Of a stretch of 64,000 nucleotides of DNA, positions 21,461 through 31,541 are shown in pieces. Source of the DNA: Microbacterium sp. No. 7 (lineage in GTDB: Bacteria > Actinomycetota > Actinomycetes > Actinomycetales > Microbacteriaceae); contig NZ_CP012697.1 of NCBI RefSeq assembly GCF_001314225.1, positions 248,001 to 312,000 of the forward strand, given 5' to 3'. A program made the translations under genes and the position numbers. The notes beneath the pieces are model-generated. The model was not told where the DNA came from and did not search any database. It saw only the letters and a list, made by a program, of their open reading frames with translations. Position 1 is the first letter of the stretch; every line of letters starts with the position of its first letter.

Positions 21461-21913
21461 ATGGTCTCTTCGGCCCGGACTCCGCGCTCCACGACGCTGA
21501 ATGAGCAATTGTTGATAATGAGGCTCATTACCAGCGTCGGTTTGGCGCTGCTGCTGATGTTGGGTCTGGCAGCGACGGGTCACACAGAGGCGGACGGTTC
21601 GACTCCTGTTCCGCTGGTGATTTCTGGGTTCATGGACCCCCACGTCGAGCCCGTGGCAGACGCCCCAGTCGAGCATGAGGCGGTCGCCGGTGGCGTCGTT
21701 TCTGGGCCGAACGCGTTGGTGGGCGCTGCGCTGTGCATGTTGGGCGTGTTGTGCGGGCTGACGTTCATGGTGGTGCTGCGGGGGTTGTGGCGTCGGCGGA
21801 TGCCTCCGGTTCTCGGTGACGGGCCACGGATGCCTTCGCTGCTTCCGGCGCCGGCTGCCCGTGCTCACCCGATTGTCTTTTCGTTGACGCAGTTGGGTCT
21901 TTCCCGAACCTGA
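21461..21913 (+). CDS. Small membrane protein, DUF6153-like
   Basis: About 150 residues with two hydrophobic segments: a signal-like stretch LITSVGLALLLMLGLAATGHTEA and a second LVGAALCMLGVLCGLTFMVVLRGLW. A basic tail rich in Pro and Arg follows. This layout resembles the DUF6153 membrane proteins found beside copper and thiol-redox genes in Actinobacteria; function is unknown. The start could be ATG 21461 or the internal ATG 21518; neither has a clear ribosome-binding site. It is the first gene of the metal/redox island and precedes the DsbA-like gene. Confidence 0.55.
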   Translation: MVSSARTPRSTTLNEQLLIMRLITSVGLALLLMLGLAATGHTEADGSTPVPLVISGFMDPHVEPVADAPVEHEAVAGGVVSGPNALVGAALCMLGVLCGLTFMVVLRGLWRRRMPPVLGDGPRMPSLLPAPAARAHPIVFSLTQLGLSRT

Positions 21914-22005
21914 CATTGTGGCACGCCACCCTTTCCGGGTGGCGCTTCGTCCCGGGCTGCGTGCCCGGGTTCTGTCCTGTGCCGTGTCTTGGTTTGGAGT
22001 ACCCG

Positions 22006-22674
22006 ATGAAAACCCCTGTGAAGGCGACGCTCGTCACCATTGCCGTTGTGGTGGTGATGGTGATCGCCGCGTTGATCTATGTCCTTGTCAATCAGAGCCA
22101 GTCCGCTCCACCTTCATCTGGGGGCGGTGACGCATCCCCGCAGGTGGTGCGGGAGAGCTCGCATGTCCTCGACGACGGCGGGGAGGGCGCTGTCACCCTG
22201 GTGGAGTTCCTCGACTTCGAGTGCGAGGCGTGTGGCGCGTTCTTCCCGATCGTGGAGGATATGCGGGAGCAGTTCGCTGGGGAGATCACGTATGTGGTCC
22301 GCTACTTCCCGCTGCCCGGTCACTTCAATTCGAAGAACGCGGCGGTCGCGGCGGAAGCGGCCGCGCAGCAGGACCGGTTCGAGGACATGTATGTCCGGTT
22401 GTTCGAGACGCAGGCGGAGTGGGGTGAGGCGCAGGAGTCTCGCGCCGACCTGTTCCGTGGCTTCGCGGAGGAGATCGGTCTGGACATGGCCGCCTATGAC
22501 GCCGCCGTGGCGGACCCGGCTACGGCGGAGCGGGTGGAGCTGGATTTCGAGGAGGGCCAGGCGCTCGGGGTGAGCAGCACGCCGACGTTCTTCCTCGACG
22601 GTGAGCTGCTCGAGCTGCAGGAGTGGGACGACCTCGAGAACGCCATCCAGGCTGCGGTGAACGGTGGCCGGTGA
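22006..22674 (+). CDS. DsbA-like thioredoxin-fold protein, membrane-anchored
   Basis: The 222-residue protein starts MKTPVKATLVTIAVVV, an N-terminal membrane anchor to about residue 30, followed by a low-complexity linker (PSSGGGD). The DsbA-like domain has the active-site motif FECEACG (C-E-A-C) at about residues 76-80 and the cis-Pro loop SSTPTFFLDGE. It likely oxidises or isomerises thiols outside the membrane, or delivers electrons for metal or cytochrome assembly. The ATG 22006 was chosen because the upstream open stretch has no homology. The stop overlaps the next gene start. Confidence 0.88.
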   Translation: MKTPVKATLVTIAVVVVMVIAALIYVLVNQSQSAPPSSGGGDASPQVVRESSHVLDDGGEGAVTLVEFLDFECEACGAFFPIVEDMREQFAGEITYVVRYFPLPGHFNSKNAAVAAEAAAQQDRFEDMYVRLFETQAEWGEAQESRADLFRGFAEEIGLDMAAYDAAVADPATAERVELDFEEGQALGVSSTPTFFLDGELLELQEWDDLENAIQAAVNGGR

Positions 22675-23693
22675 TGCGGGCGGGTTTGACGCATCGGCGG
22701 GCGATCATCGTCGGCGCCGGGCAGTCTGGGCTCGCGGTTGCCGCGGCCCTGAGCGCGGAAGGGCTGCGGCCGCAGCACGAGTTTGTGGTGATCGACGCCG
22801 CCAGCACGGGGCAGCGTTCCTGGTCCTCACGGTGGCATTCGATGGAGCTTCTCAGCGACGCCCGGCATAGCGCGCTGTCTCCGCGGCGGCTGCTGGGTGA
22901 CCAGCGCCGGCATCCGCGAGTGGACGAGATGGCCGACTACCTCACCTTCGTGGAAGCCGGGCTGGGCGTGGAGACGGTCTGGGGCATCCAGGCGACCGGG
23001 GTGGAGCATCGCGGGAACGGCTCGACTCTGCTGCTGTCGACGACGGCAGGGGAGGTGCAGACCCGCAACGTGATCTGCGCGACGGGCGCGGCCGCGCACC
23101 CGCGGATTCCGGAGTGGGCGTCTCTGCTGACGATGCCCGGGGTGGTGCTGCACAGCAGCGAGTACCTGTACCCGAAGCAGATCCCCGTCGGCGACGTGCT
23201 CATCGTGGGCGGCGGGAACAGCGGTGTGCAGCTGGCCCGCGAACTGTCCGCGTCGCACACCGTGACGCTGTCCGTGCGAACCCGGCGGCAGCATCGCCCC
23301 GCGATGAGCTATCCCGCCGCGGCGGGGGAGAGGGTGCCGCTGTTCTCGCGGGAGCGTCGCCCCGAGCCGATCTTCGGCGACAGCTATGAGCAGCTGCGCC
23401 GCGTCGGGGTCACGATCGCAGCTGCGGTGCAGGACGCGGCCGGCGCCGGGGTGACCTTCGCCGATGGCACGCAGGCATCCCCCCGCTCGGTGATCCTCGC
23501 CACCGGCTACACCCCTGGCGACGACTGGCTCCCGGAACCGGCCCGCGTCGACCGGCCGCGGCGCACCCTGACCGGCCTGCCCGGGCTGTTCGTGGCGGGG
23601 ATGCCGCAGTACGGCGGCCGCGGCTCCGACACCCTCGCCGGGGTCTGGAAAGACGCGACGACGATCGCCCAGCACATCATCAACCGGCCCTGA
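22674..23693 (+). CDS. FAD/NAD(P)-dependent flavoprotein monooxygenase-like
   Basis: The 339-residue protein has an N-terminal FAD-binding motif VGAGQSGLAVAAAL and a second dinucleotide motif VGGGNSGVQLARELS in the middle, plus the ATGY motif near the C-terminus (ILATGYTPG). This is the CzcO/YUCCA-type flavin monooxygenase layout; such proteins are frequently found beside metal-resistance genes. Substrate unknown. The start ATG 22674 overlaps the previous stop, with GTG 22671 an alternative. It lies 13 bases upstream of copC, so it belongs to the same operon. Confidence 0.85.
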   Translation: MRAGLTHRRAIIVGAGQSGLAVAAALSAEGLRPQHEFVVIDAASTGQRSWSSRWHSMELLSDARHSALSPRRLLGDQRRHPRVDEMADYLTFVEAGLGVETVWGIQATGVEHRGNGSTLLLSTTAGEVQTRNVICATGAAAHPRIPEWASLLTMPGVVLHSSEYLYPKQIPVGDVLIVGGGNSGVQLARELSASHTVTLSVRTRRQHRPAMSYPAAAGERVPLFSRERRPEPIFGDSYEQLRRVGVTIAAAVQDAAGAGVTFADGTQASPRSVILATGYTPGDDWLPEPARVDRPRRTLTGLPGLFVAGMPQYGGRGSDTLAGVWKDATTIAQHIINRP

Positions 23694-23706
23694 AAGGACC
23701 ACCGCC

Positions 23707-24423
23707 TTGACCACCGTCACCGACCACGAACACCCGCACCGATCCGGCTCACGGAGACGCATCCTCCTCCTGTCCACTCTGACGACGCTGCTGCTGGCCG
23801 CCGGGCTCCTGTTCGCCACCGCGGCGCCCGCAGCCGCGCACGATGAGATCGTCTCCTCCTCCCCGGAAGCCGGATCCACGGTCAGCGTGGTCCCGGAGGA
23901 GATTTCGCTGACGTTCAGCGGCGAGATCCTCACCGATTTCAGCGCCGTGATCATTGAGGTGGTCGCCCCGGACGGGCAGAACATCGCATCGGGGGATCCG
24001 GTCATCGACGGGACCACGGTCACCCAGGCGGTGACGCCTGGTCAGGCGGGCGTGCACACGGTGCGGTGGCGGGTCGTGTCCAGCGACGGGCACCCGATCA
24101 GCAACGAGTACCAGTACACCGTCGAAGCGGTCACCGTCCCCACCAGCGCCCCTACCCCCGAAGCGACCGAGGAGCAGACACCCGACCCGTCTCCCACATC
24201 TGCCGCCAATACGTCCGGAGAGGTTCACAACGGGCCATCCGGAGGTTGGGAACTCCTCCCCGTCCTTGCGGTCCTGAGTGGCGTAATCGTGCTGGGCGGC
24301 GCGCTGGTGGTCGTGCTCATGGTGGCCAGAGAGCGTCGTCGCCGCGACCGAGCAGCCGCGGCCGCGGCCGCCGCGGATGGTGGAACCGCCGACGACCAGC
24401 AACAGAAGGAGAACCCCTCATGA
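23707..24423 (+). CDS. copC: CopC-domain copper-binding protein with C-terminal membrane anchor
   Basis: The 238-residue protein has a signal peptide ending in PAAAHDEIVSSSP, so the mature protein begins with the His that commonly ligates Cu(II) in CopC. The CopC domain spans about residues 46-145 (SPEAGSTVSVVPEEISLTF, then SSDGHPISNEYQYTV with a second conserved His). A Thr/Pro linker and a C-terminal membrane segment (LLPVLAVLSGVIVLGGALVVVLMV) follow. TTG at 23707 is the start. It likely buffers extracytoplasmic copper for CopD at 32688. Confidence 0.9.
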   Translation: MTTVTDHEHPHRSGSRRRILLLSTLTTLLLAAGLLFATAAPAAAHDEIVSSSPEAGSTVSVVPEEISLTFSGEILTDFSAVIIEVVAPDGQNIASGDPVIDGTTVTQAVTPGQAGVHTVRWRVVSSDGHPISNEYQYTVEAVTVPTSAPTPEATEEQTPDPSPTSAANTSGEVHNGPSGGWELLPVLAVLSGVIVLGGALVVVLMVARERRRRDRAAAAAAAADGGTADDQQQKENPS

Positions 24424-24695
24424 AATGTCCGGTCGACGGGACCGCCCTGCTGATCACGGAACGCTCCGGGGTCGAGATCGACTACTGCCCGCAGTGCCGG
24501 GGCGTCTGGCTGGACCGTGGCGAGCTCGACAAGATCATCGACCGCGCCGCCGACCTTGCCGGCGGCGGCCGGCAAACCAGCACCGCCCCCTATCCGCGCG
24601 AGGGCGACCACCGTTCTGACCGCGACAGGGATCATCACGGTCGCTCCGGGCGTCGGCGGAAGGAAGGGTTCCTCGGTGACCTCTTCGACTTCTGA
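24420..24695 (+). CDS. TFIIB-type zinc-ribbon protein
   Basis: The 91-residue protein has the zf-TFIIB pattern: MKCPVDG (Cys3) at the N-terminus and CPQCRGVWLDRGELDKII (Cys23, Cys26), followed by a basic Arg/His/Asp-rich tail. Such small zinc-ribbon proteins occur in metal and redox loci, function unknown. The ATG overlaps the copC stop (ATGA at 24420-24423), so translation is coupled to copC. Downstream, 77 bases lead to lspA. Confidence 0.8.
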   Translation: MKCPVDGTALLITERSGVEIDYCPQCRGVWLDRGELDKIIDRAADLAGGGRQTSTAPYPREGDHRSDRDRDHHGRSGRRRKEGFLGDLFDF

Positions 24696-24772
24696 CACCA
24701 AAAACCTCTTCCTGATAGCCGGTCTGATGACCGGGTTATCAGCGGCCCTCGCGAACGCAGGAGGAGCCGCTG

Positions 24773-25306
24773 ATGGTTCGTGAGCAGACCCGGCGGTTCG
24801 CGGTCGCGTGCCTGGCCGCCGCTGTGGTGGTCCTGGTCGACCAGGCGACGAAGGCGGCCGCACTGGGAGGGTTGAGTCAGGAGGAGCGGATCCCGCTGCT
24901 GGGGGATCTGCTCGGGCTGCAGCTCGCGTTCAACCCCGGCGCGATCCTCTCCCTCGGAGCCGGGGTCACCGGGCTGCTCACTCTCCTCGGGGTCGGTGCC
25001 GTGGTGCTGCTGGTCGTCGCCGCCGCGCGGGCGCGGACCGGATGGTGGGCGATGGGGATCGGCCTGATCCTCGGGGGCGCGATCGGGAACCTGATCGACC
25101 GGCTGTTCTCCCCCCCTGGGTTCGGGGTCGGGCACGTCACCGACTTCCTCGCCTACGGGAACCTGTTCATCGGCAACCTCGCCGACGTCGCCCTCGGTGC
25201 CGGCGTCATCGTCCTCGGCCTGAGCCTGTGGACCCGACACCGCCGCTCCCGCGTCAGCGCGGACAGCGCGGCGCCTGCGACGGGCTCCGTGGTGAGCGGG
25301 TCATGA
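24773..25306 (+). CDS. lspA: Signal peptidase II (LspA), island copy
   Basis: The 177-residue protein has four membrane helices and the LspA catalytic regions: NPGAILSL, GNLIDRLFSP and GNLADVAL with the two catalytic Asp residues (D in NLID and in NLAD). It removes the signal peptide of diacylglyceryl-modified prolipoproteins. A housekeeping lspA is probably elsewhere; this one sits in the metal/thiol island together with an Lnt at 29609 and the TlpA-like lipoprotein at 25635. It overlaps the next gene by 4 bases. Confidence 0.92.
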   Translation: MVREQTRRFAVACLAAAVVVLVDQATKAAALGGLSQEERIPLLGDLLGLQLAFNPGAILSLGAGVTGLLTLLGVGAVVLLVVAAARARTGWWAMGIGLILGGAIGNLIDRLFSPPGFGVGHVTDFLAYGNLFIGNLADVALGAGVIVLGLSLWTRHRRSRVSADSAAPATGSVVSGS

Positions 25307-25638
25307 TGGCGAAGCAGCGGACCCCGTCCGTATACCAGCGCAACGCGTTCGCGCCGGGGCTGCTCGCGGCGGCGGTGTTGTTCCTCGCGCCGGTACTGAT
25401 GGGCGGGGACTGGTTCACCGTTGTGCTGTTCGTCGCCGCGATCTTCGCGGTCATCGTGGGGTGGTTCGCGATCCAGGCGCGGCAGTGGTGGTGGTTGCCT
25501 GTGTTCGTCGTGATCGCCGTGATTTGGAACCCGGTGTTCCCGTTCCCGTTCACCGGCCCGGTGTGGACTGCGGCGCAGCCGGTCGCCGCGGTCGTGTTCC
25601 TGGTCGCCGGCGCCCTGATCAAGGTCAAGCGCGCATGA
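25303..25638 (+). CDS. Small membrane protein, DUF6804-like
   Basis: The 111-residue protein has four hydrophobic segments (GLLAAAVLFLAPVLM, WFTVVLFVAAIFAVIVGWF, WWWLPVFVVIAVIWNPVFP and AAVVFLVAGALI). The WNPVFPFPF stretch and the layout recall the DUF6804 group of small membrane proteins, but the match is weak. Two adjacent start codons (25303, 25306) are both possible. It overlaps lspA before it and the lipoprotein gene after it (ATGA), so it belongs to the operon. Function unknown. Confidence 0.65.
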   Translation: MMAKQRTPSVYQRNAFAPGLLAAAVLFLAPVLMGGDWFTVVLFVAAIFAVIVGWFAIQARQWWWLPVFVVIAVIWNPVFPFPFTGPVWTAAQPVAAVVFLVAGALIKVKRA

Positions 25639-26234
25639 TCCGCCGCCCCGTCCTTGCCGCCATGACGCTGGTCGCGGCGCTGCTGCTGGCCGGGTGCACG
25701 TCCAGCGACTCGCTCGCGCAGCAGTACCGGGACGGAAGCGAGAAGGGCTACATCGCCGGTGACTTCCAGATCGTCGAGATCCCGGATGCCGACCGCGGGG
25801 AGCCGGTGGTGTTCGAGGGCGTCACCGAGACCGGGGAGACGGTGTCCAGTGACGACTACCGCGGCGGGGTGCTGGTGGTGAACTTCTGGTACGCCGCGTG
25901 CGGGCCGTGCATCGTCGAAGCCCCGATGCTTGAGGAGGTCTGGCAGGAGTATCAGGACCAGAGCGTCGCGTTCCTCGGGGTGAACACCTACGACCAGCCA
26001 GCCACCGCACTGTCGTTCGCCCGTGACAACAACGTCACCTACCCGAGCGTGATCGACGTGAACGACGGACGGGTCAAGCTCGCGTTCGCGCAGGTCACTC
26101 CGATCCAGGCCACCCCCACCACCTTGGTCATCGACCAGGAGGGGCGGGTCGCGGCGCGGATCATCGGGCAGTTGGCCAGCGCGTCGATCCTGTCCACCCT
26201 GGTCGCCGACACCCTCGCCGAGGACAGCTCATGA
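25635..26234 (+). CDS. TlpA/ResA-like thioredoxin lipoprotein
   Basis: The 199-residue protein has a lipoprotein signal (AALLLAGCTSSDS, lipobox LAGC). A TlpA-family thioredoxin domain follows, with VNFWYAACGPCIVEAPML holding the C-G-P-C active site and the cis-Pro loop in ATPTTLVID. It probably reduces apocytochrome c thiols, receiving electrons from the CcdA encoded next. As a lipoprotein it is a likely client of the LspA and Lnt enzymes of the same island. The start ATG 25635 overlaps the previous stop. Confidence 0.92.
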   Translation: MIRRPVLAAMTLVAALLLAGCTSSDSLAQQYRDGSEKGYIAGDFQIVEIPDADRGEPVVFEGVTETGETVSSDDYRGGVLVVNFWYAACGPCIVEAPMLEEVWQEYQDQSVAFLGVNTYDQPATALSFARDNNVTYPSVIDVNDGRVKLAFAQVTPIQATPTTLVIDQEGRVAARIIGQLASASILSTLVADTLAEDSS

Positions 26235-26978
26235 ATCCGGGAGCGGTGATCGTCGACGGCGCCCTGTGGGTCGCGATCCCGGTCGCGATCCTCGCCGGGC
26301 TGGTGTCGTTCGTGTCCCCGTGCGTGCTGCCGCTGGTGCCTGGCTACCTCGGCTACCTCGGCAGCACCACCACGACGACCGCGGCCCCCACGCTGGACGG
26401 GGGGCGCACGGTGACGGCGGAGCGCGCGCGGCTGCTGCTGGGCGTGACATTGTTCATCGCCGGGTTCACCGTGGTGTTCGTCGCCGTCACGATCCTCGGC
26501 GGCACCTTCGGGTACCTGCTGCTGCAATACGCCAATGTGCTCACTCGCGTCTTCGGGGTCGTCATCATCGCCCTCGGCCTGGTGTTCCTCGGCTTCTTCG
26601 GCATCGCCCAGCGCACCCTCCGCCCTCGCGCCCAGGGTAGGACCGGGCTGATCGGGGCGCCGCTTCTCGGGTTCGCGCTCGGCGTCGGCTGGACCCCCTG
26701 TATCGGCCCGACGCTCGCAGCGATCATCTCCATGTCGTGGAACCTCGGTGACCCCGCCCGCGCGGGCCTGCTCGGGCTCGCGTACTCGCTGGGCCTGGGC
26801 ATCCCGTTCCTGATCCTCGCGGCCGGATGGGGGTGGGCGTCCCGATCGGTGACGTTCCTGCGCCGCCACATCCGCGCCCTGAACATCATCGGCGGGGCCA
26901 TGCTCATCGCCCTCGGCCTGCTGATGGTGACCGGGCTGTGGACGGCACTGATGTCGCAGCTGCAACAGGTGGTGATCA

Positions 26979-26998
<20 letters not shown>
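26231..26998 (+). CDS. ccdA: CcdA-type thiol-disulfide transporter
   Basis: The 255-residue protein has six membrane helices and the two Cys motifs of CcdA/DsbD: FVSPCVLPLVPGYLGYL near the N-terminus and GWTPCIGPTLAAI in the fourth helix region. It carries reducing equivalents from cytoplasmic thioredoxin across the membrane to the TlpA-like protein for cytochrome c maturation. It overlaps both neighbours (ATGA with the lipoprotein, and 20 bases with resB). C-terminal hydrophobic ending VVINVPLPL. Confidence 0.94.
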
Positions 26999-28663
<1,665 letters not shown>

Positions 28664-28667
<4 letters not shown>

Positions 28668-29605
28668 CGACCGTGTGGATCCCGGACGCCCCGCCGACCC
28701 TCGGCGGGTTCCTCACCCCGGCCCCGCTTCCGGCTCCGGTGCTACCGCTCCTCGCGGGACTCCTCGCGGTCGCCTACCTGGCCGGTGCGATCCGGATGTG
28801 GGTCCGCGGCCGCGGCTGGCCGGTGTGGCGGACGGTCAGCTTCCTGCTCGGCTGCGTCGCCCTCGCCGCGGTCACCGGCCTGGCGGTGGAGAACTTCGGG
28901 TACGCCCTGTTCTCGGTGTTCATGTTCCAGCAGCTCACCCTGATGATGGCGATCCCGCCGCTGCTGGTCCTCGGCTCTCCCGGCACCCTGCTGCTGCGCG
29001 CCACCCCGCACCACGGCCCAGGTCTCCTGGTGCTCCGCGCCGCGCACGCCGGGCTACGCAGTCGCACCGCACGGTGGCTGCTCAGCCCGTGGCTGGCGGT
29101 GCCGCTATACCTGGCCGCGTTCTACGGTCTGTACCTGGCGAACTTCGCCGATCCGATCCTGTCCACCGTCACCGGCCATACCCTCCTCGAGGTCGGGTTC
29201 CTGGTCGCCGGGATGCTGTTCACCATCCCGATCCTGTCGTCGGACCCGCTGCCGGTGCGGATGAGCCACGGCGGCCGCGCCCTGGACGTGTTCGCCGAGG
29301 CCGCCCTGCACGCCTTCTTCGGCGTCTTCCTGATGATGGCCACCACTACCCTCATCGACGGGTTCGCCGGCCCGACGAGCGCGCTGGGCATCGACCCGAT
29401 CGAAGACCAGCGCCTCGCCGGCGGGCTGGCCTGGTCCTACGGCGAGGCCCCCACCTTGCTGATGCTCATCTACGTCATGCACCGCTGGTTCCGCGACGAC
29501 ACCGCCCAAGCGGTCGCCGCCGACCGTCGCGCCGACGCACACGGCGACCCTGAGCTCGACGCGTACAACGACTACCTCACCCGACTCCACCAGAAAGACA
29601 CCTGA
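28664..29605 (+). CDS. CtaG-family (caa3-type) cytochrome c oxidase assembly protein
   Basis: The 313-residue integral membrane protein has about seven helices. The conserved pattern is FMFQQLTLMMAIPPLLVLGSP, later LHAFFGVFLMMATTTLIDGFA, and near the end GGLAWSYGEAPTLLMLIYV. This family helps insert copper into cytochrome oxidase. GTG 28664 overlaps the resB stop (GTGA); longer upstream reading is a shadow of resB. The same domain recurs as the C-terminal half of the protein at 32688. Confidence 0.88.
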
Positions 29606-29608
29606 CCG

Positions 29609-31228
29609 ATGCGCACGCCTTTGCCGACACCCGCCCCGGCCGCCGCGCCGGAGCAGGAGACGCCGCGCCGCACCGTGGCGGCATGGTCGCAGCCGGTGTG
29701 GGCGGCGGTGCTGGCATCCGCGGCCGCCGGCCTGCTGCTGGATCTCGCCTCCGCACCGGTGGGGTGGTGGCCGTTGACGTTCGTGAGTGTCACGGTCGCC
29801 CTGGTGGCCCTGATCGGCCGCAGCATCGGCGGGGCGCTGCTGGTCGGCACTGTGTTCGGCGCCGTGTTCTACACGACCCATCTGGTGTGGGTGGGGGAGT
29901 TCCTCGGCCCGGTGCCGTGGCTTGCCCTCGCCGGGCTGGAAGCGGTCCTGTTCGGCGCGGGCGCGGTGCCGATCGCGCTCGCCTACCGGTGGACCGCCCG
30001 CTATCCGGCCCGCGGCCTCGTGCAGCTGCTCGCGGTACCGCCGCTGATCGGGGTTCTGTGGACGGCCCGTGAGGTGGTGATGGGTGCGTGGCCGTACTCC
30101 GGGTTCCCGTGGGCGCGCCTCGGGATGACCCAGGTGGGCGGCCCGCTCGCGGAGGCCGTGTCGTGGACGAGCGTGACCGGCCTGTCCCTGCTGATCGTCA
30201 TTCTGTGCGCCTCTGTGGTGCAGTGGATCCGCGCCGGCGGCATCCGCTTCATGCTCGGGTTGCACCCTGCTGTGAGCGTCGCCGCTCTCCTGGTGATAGC
30301 GCCGCAGTTCCCCACCGCGCCGGCCGGGGAGTTCCGCGTGGGATGGGTGCAGGGCAACGGCCCCACCGGGTACTTCGACGACAAGGTGCCCGGCGACGTC
30401 CTGGCCGCGCAGACCGCCGCCACGGTGCCGCTGTACGGGCAGCCGATGGATCTGCTGGCCTGGCCGGAGGGCGGCGTCGACGCCGACCCGCTCAGTGATC
30501 CCGCCGCCGCCGAGGCGTTGGACCGGGTCGTGCGCTCGGCCGGGGCGCCGTTGCTGATGAACGCCGCCACCACCCGCGGCGACGATGTCTTCAACACGTC
30601 CCTGCTGTGGACCGCGGATCCCACGGGCCGGCAGTGGCACGACAAGGTCAACCCGGTCCCGTTCGGCGAGTACGTGCCGGACCGGTGGTTCTACGAGCTG
30701 ATCGTCCCCGACCTGGTGGGCTTGATCCAACGCGAATACACCCCCGGCAGCAACCCGCCGCTCGTGCAGGTCGGCGACGTCGGGGTGGGGTTGGCGATCT
30801 GCTTCGACGTGATCTACGACGCCGTGATCTGGGACGGTGCCCGCGCCGGCGCAGAGGTGTTCGTGTTCCAGACCAACAACGCCGACTTCCGCGGCACCGA
30901 CGAGAACCTGCAGCAGCTCGCGTTCGCCCGGATGCGCGCCATCGAAACCGGCCGCGCGGTCGTCAACGTCTCCACGGTGGGCACCAGCCAGGTCATCACC
31001 CCGGACGGCACCACCGTCGACAGCATCGGCGTCGACACCGTTGACGCGTCGATCACCACCGTCCCGCTGCGCACCGGACTCACCCCGGCGGTGATCCTCG
31101 GTCCCTGGCTCACCGCTCTCATCGTCCTCGCTGCCGCCGGCGCTCTCACCGCGGCGGGGTTCTCCCACCGTGCCCGCACGCGTGCGGCCGCCGCAGATCG
31201 TTCGACTGATCCGGGGAGGCACCCATGA
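29609..31228 (+). CDS. lnt: Apolipoprotein N-acyltransferase (Lnt), island copy
   Basis: The 539-residue protein has N-terminal membrane helices and a carbon-nitrogen hydrolase domain with the Glu-Lys-Cys triad: Glu in AWPEGGVDADP, Lys in HDKVNPVPFGEY and Cys in GLAICFDVIYD. A last helix lies at about residues 485-510. Lnt adds the third acyl chain to lipoproteins. Together with the LspA at 24773 and the TlpA-type lipoprotein it forms a lipoprotein-processing set inside a copper/cytochrome island. It starts 4 bases after the CtaG stop. Confidence 0.92.
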   Translation: MRTPLPTPAPAAAPEQETPRRTVAAWSQPVWAAVLASAAAGLLLDLASAPVGWWPLTFVSVTVALVALIGRSIGGALLVGTVFGAVFYTTHLVWVGEFLGPVPWLALAGLEAVLFGAGAVPIALAYRWTARYPARGLVQLLAVPPLIGVLWTAREVVMGAWPYSGFPWARLGMTQVGGPLAEAVSWTSVTGLSLLIVILCASVVQWIRAGGIRFMLGLHPAVSVAALLVIAPQFPTAPAGEFRVGWVQGNGPTGYFDDKVPGDVLAAQTAATVPLYGQPMDLLAWPEGGVDADPLSDPAAAEALDRVVRSAGAPLLMNAATTRGDDVFNTSLLWTADPTGRQWHDKVNPVPFGEYVPDRWFYELIVPDLVGLIQREYTPGSNPPLVQVGDVGVGLAICFDVIYDAVIWDGARAGAEVFVFQTNNADFRGTDENLQQLAFARMRAIETGRAVVNVSTVGTSQVITPDGTTVDSIGVDTVDASITTVPLRTGLTPAVILGPWLTALIVLAAAGALTAAGFSHRARTRAAAADRSTDPGRHP

Positions 31229-31464
31229 ACACGCCACGGATGAGGCCTGCCGGAGGTCGACTGGCCTGGTCGCTGCGAACGCTGGCGACGGGCAGCGATC
31301 TCACCCTTCCTGGTGACCTGACGGCGGAGGAGTGTGGGTGCGCGCCCACGCCCGCGGAGAGCCGCGCATTCCGGGCCGGGGTGAGCCGGCGCACTCTGCT
31401 GACGGCGGGAACATTGAGCGCGGCCGTGGACTCGCTGGCCTGGCTGGAAGCGAACGCGGGCTGA
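31225..31464 (+). CDS. Short protein with twin-arginine-like stretch, probably truncated
   Basis: The 79-residue frame overlaps the lnt stop (ATGA). It contains EECGCAPTPAESRAF, then VSRRTLLTAGTLSAA, resembling the N-terminal cytoplasmic part and twin-arginine signal of a larger exported protein (such N-termini are seen on peptidases in Microbacteriaceae). The frame ends soon after the hydrophobic stretch, so the exported domain is absent. It may be a remnant or a genuine small protein; I cannot assign a function. Confidence 0.45.
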   Translation: MNTPRMRPAGGRLAWSLRTLATGSDLTLPGDLTAEECGCAPTPAESRAFRAGVSRRTLLTAGTLSAAVDSLAWLEANAG

Positions 31465-31541
31465 CCGATGTGCACGGATCTACCGCGCCACCCCGCTCGC
31501 GGGCACCCCCTGACCGCAACGACGAAGAGGACGACCCTGCC

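Noticed and set aside
29105..31237. 710-codon open frame antisense to ctaG and lnt
   Set aside because: Arg/Gly/His/Glu-rich composition without domains; the plus-strand genes have clear catalytic motifs, so this is a high-GC shadow frame.
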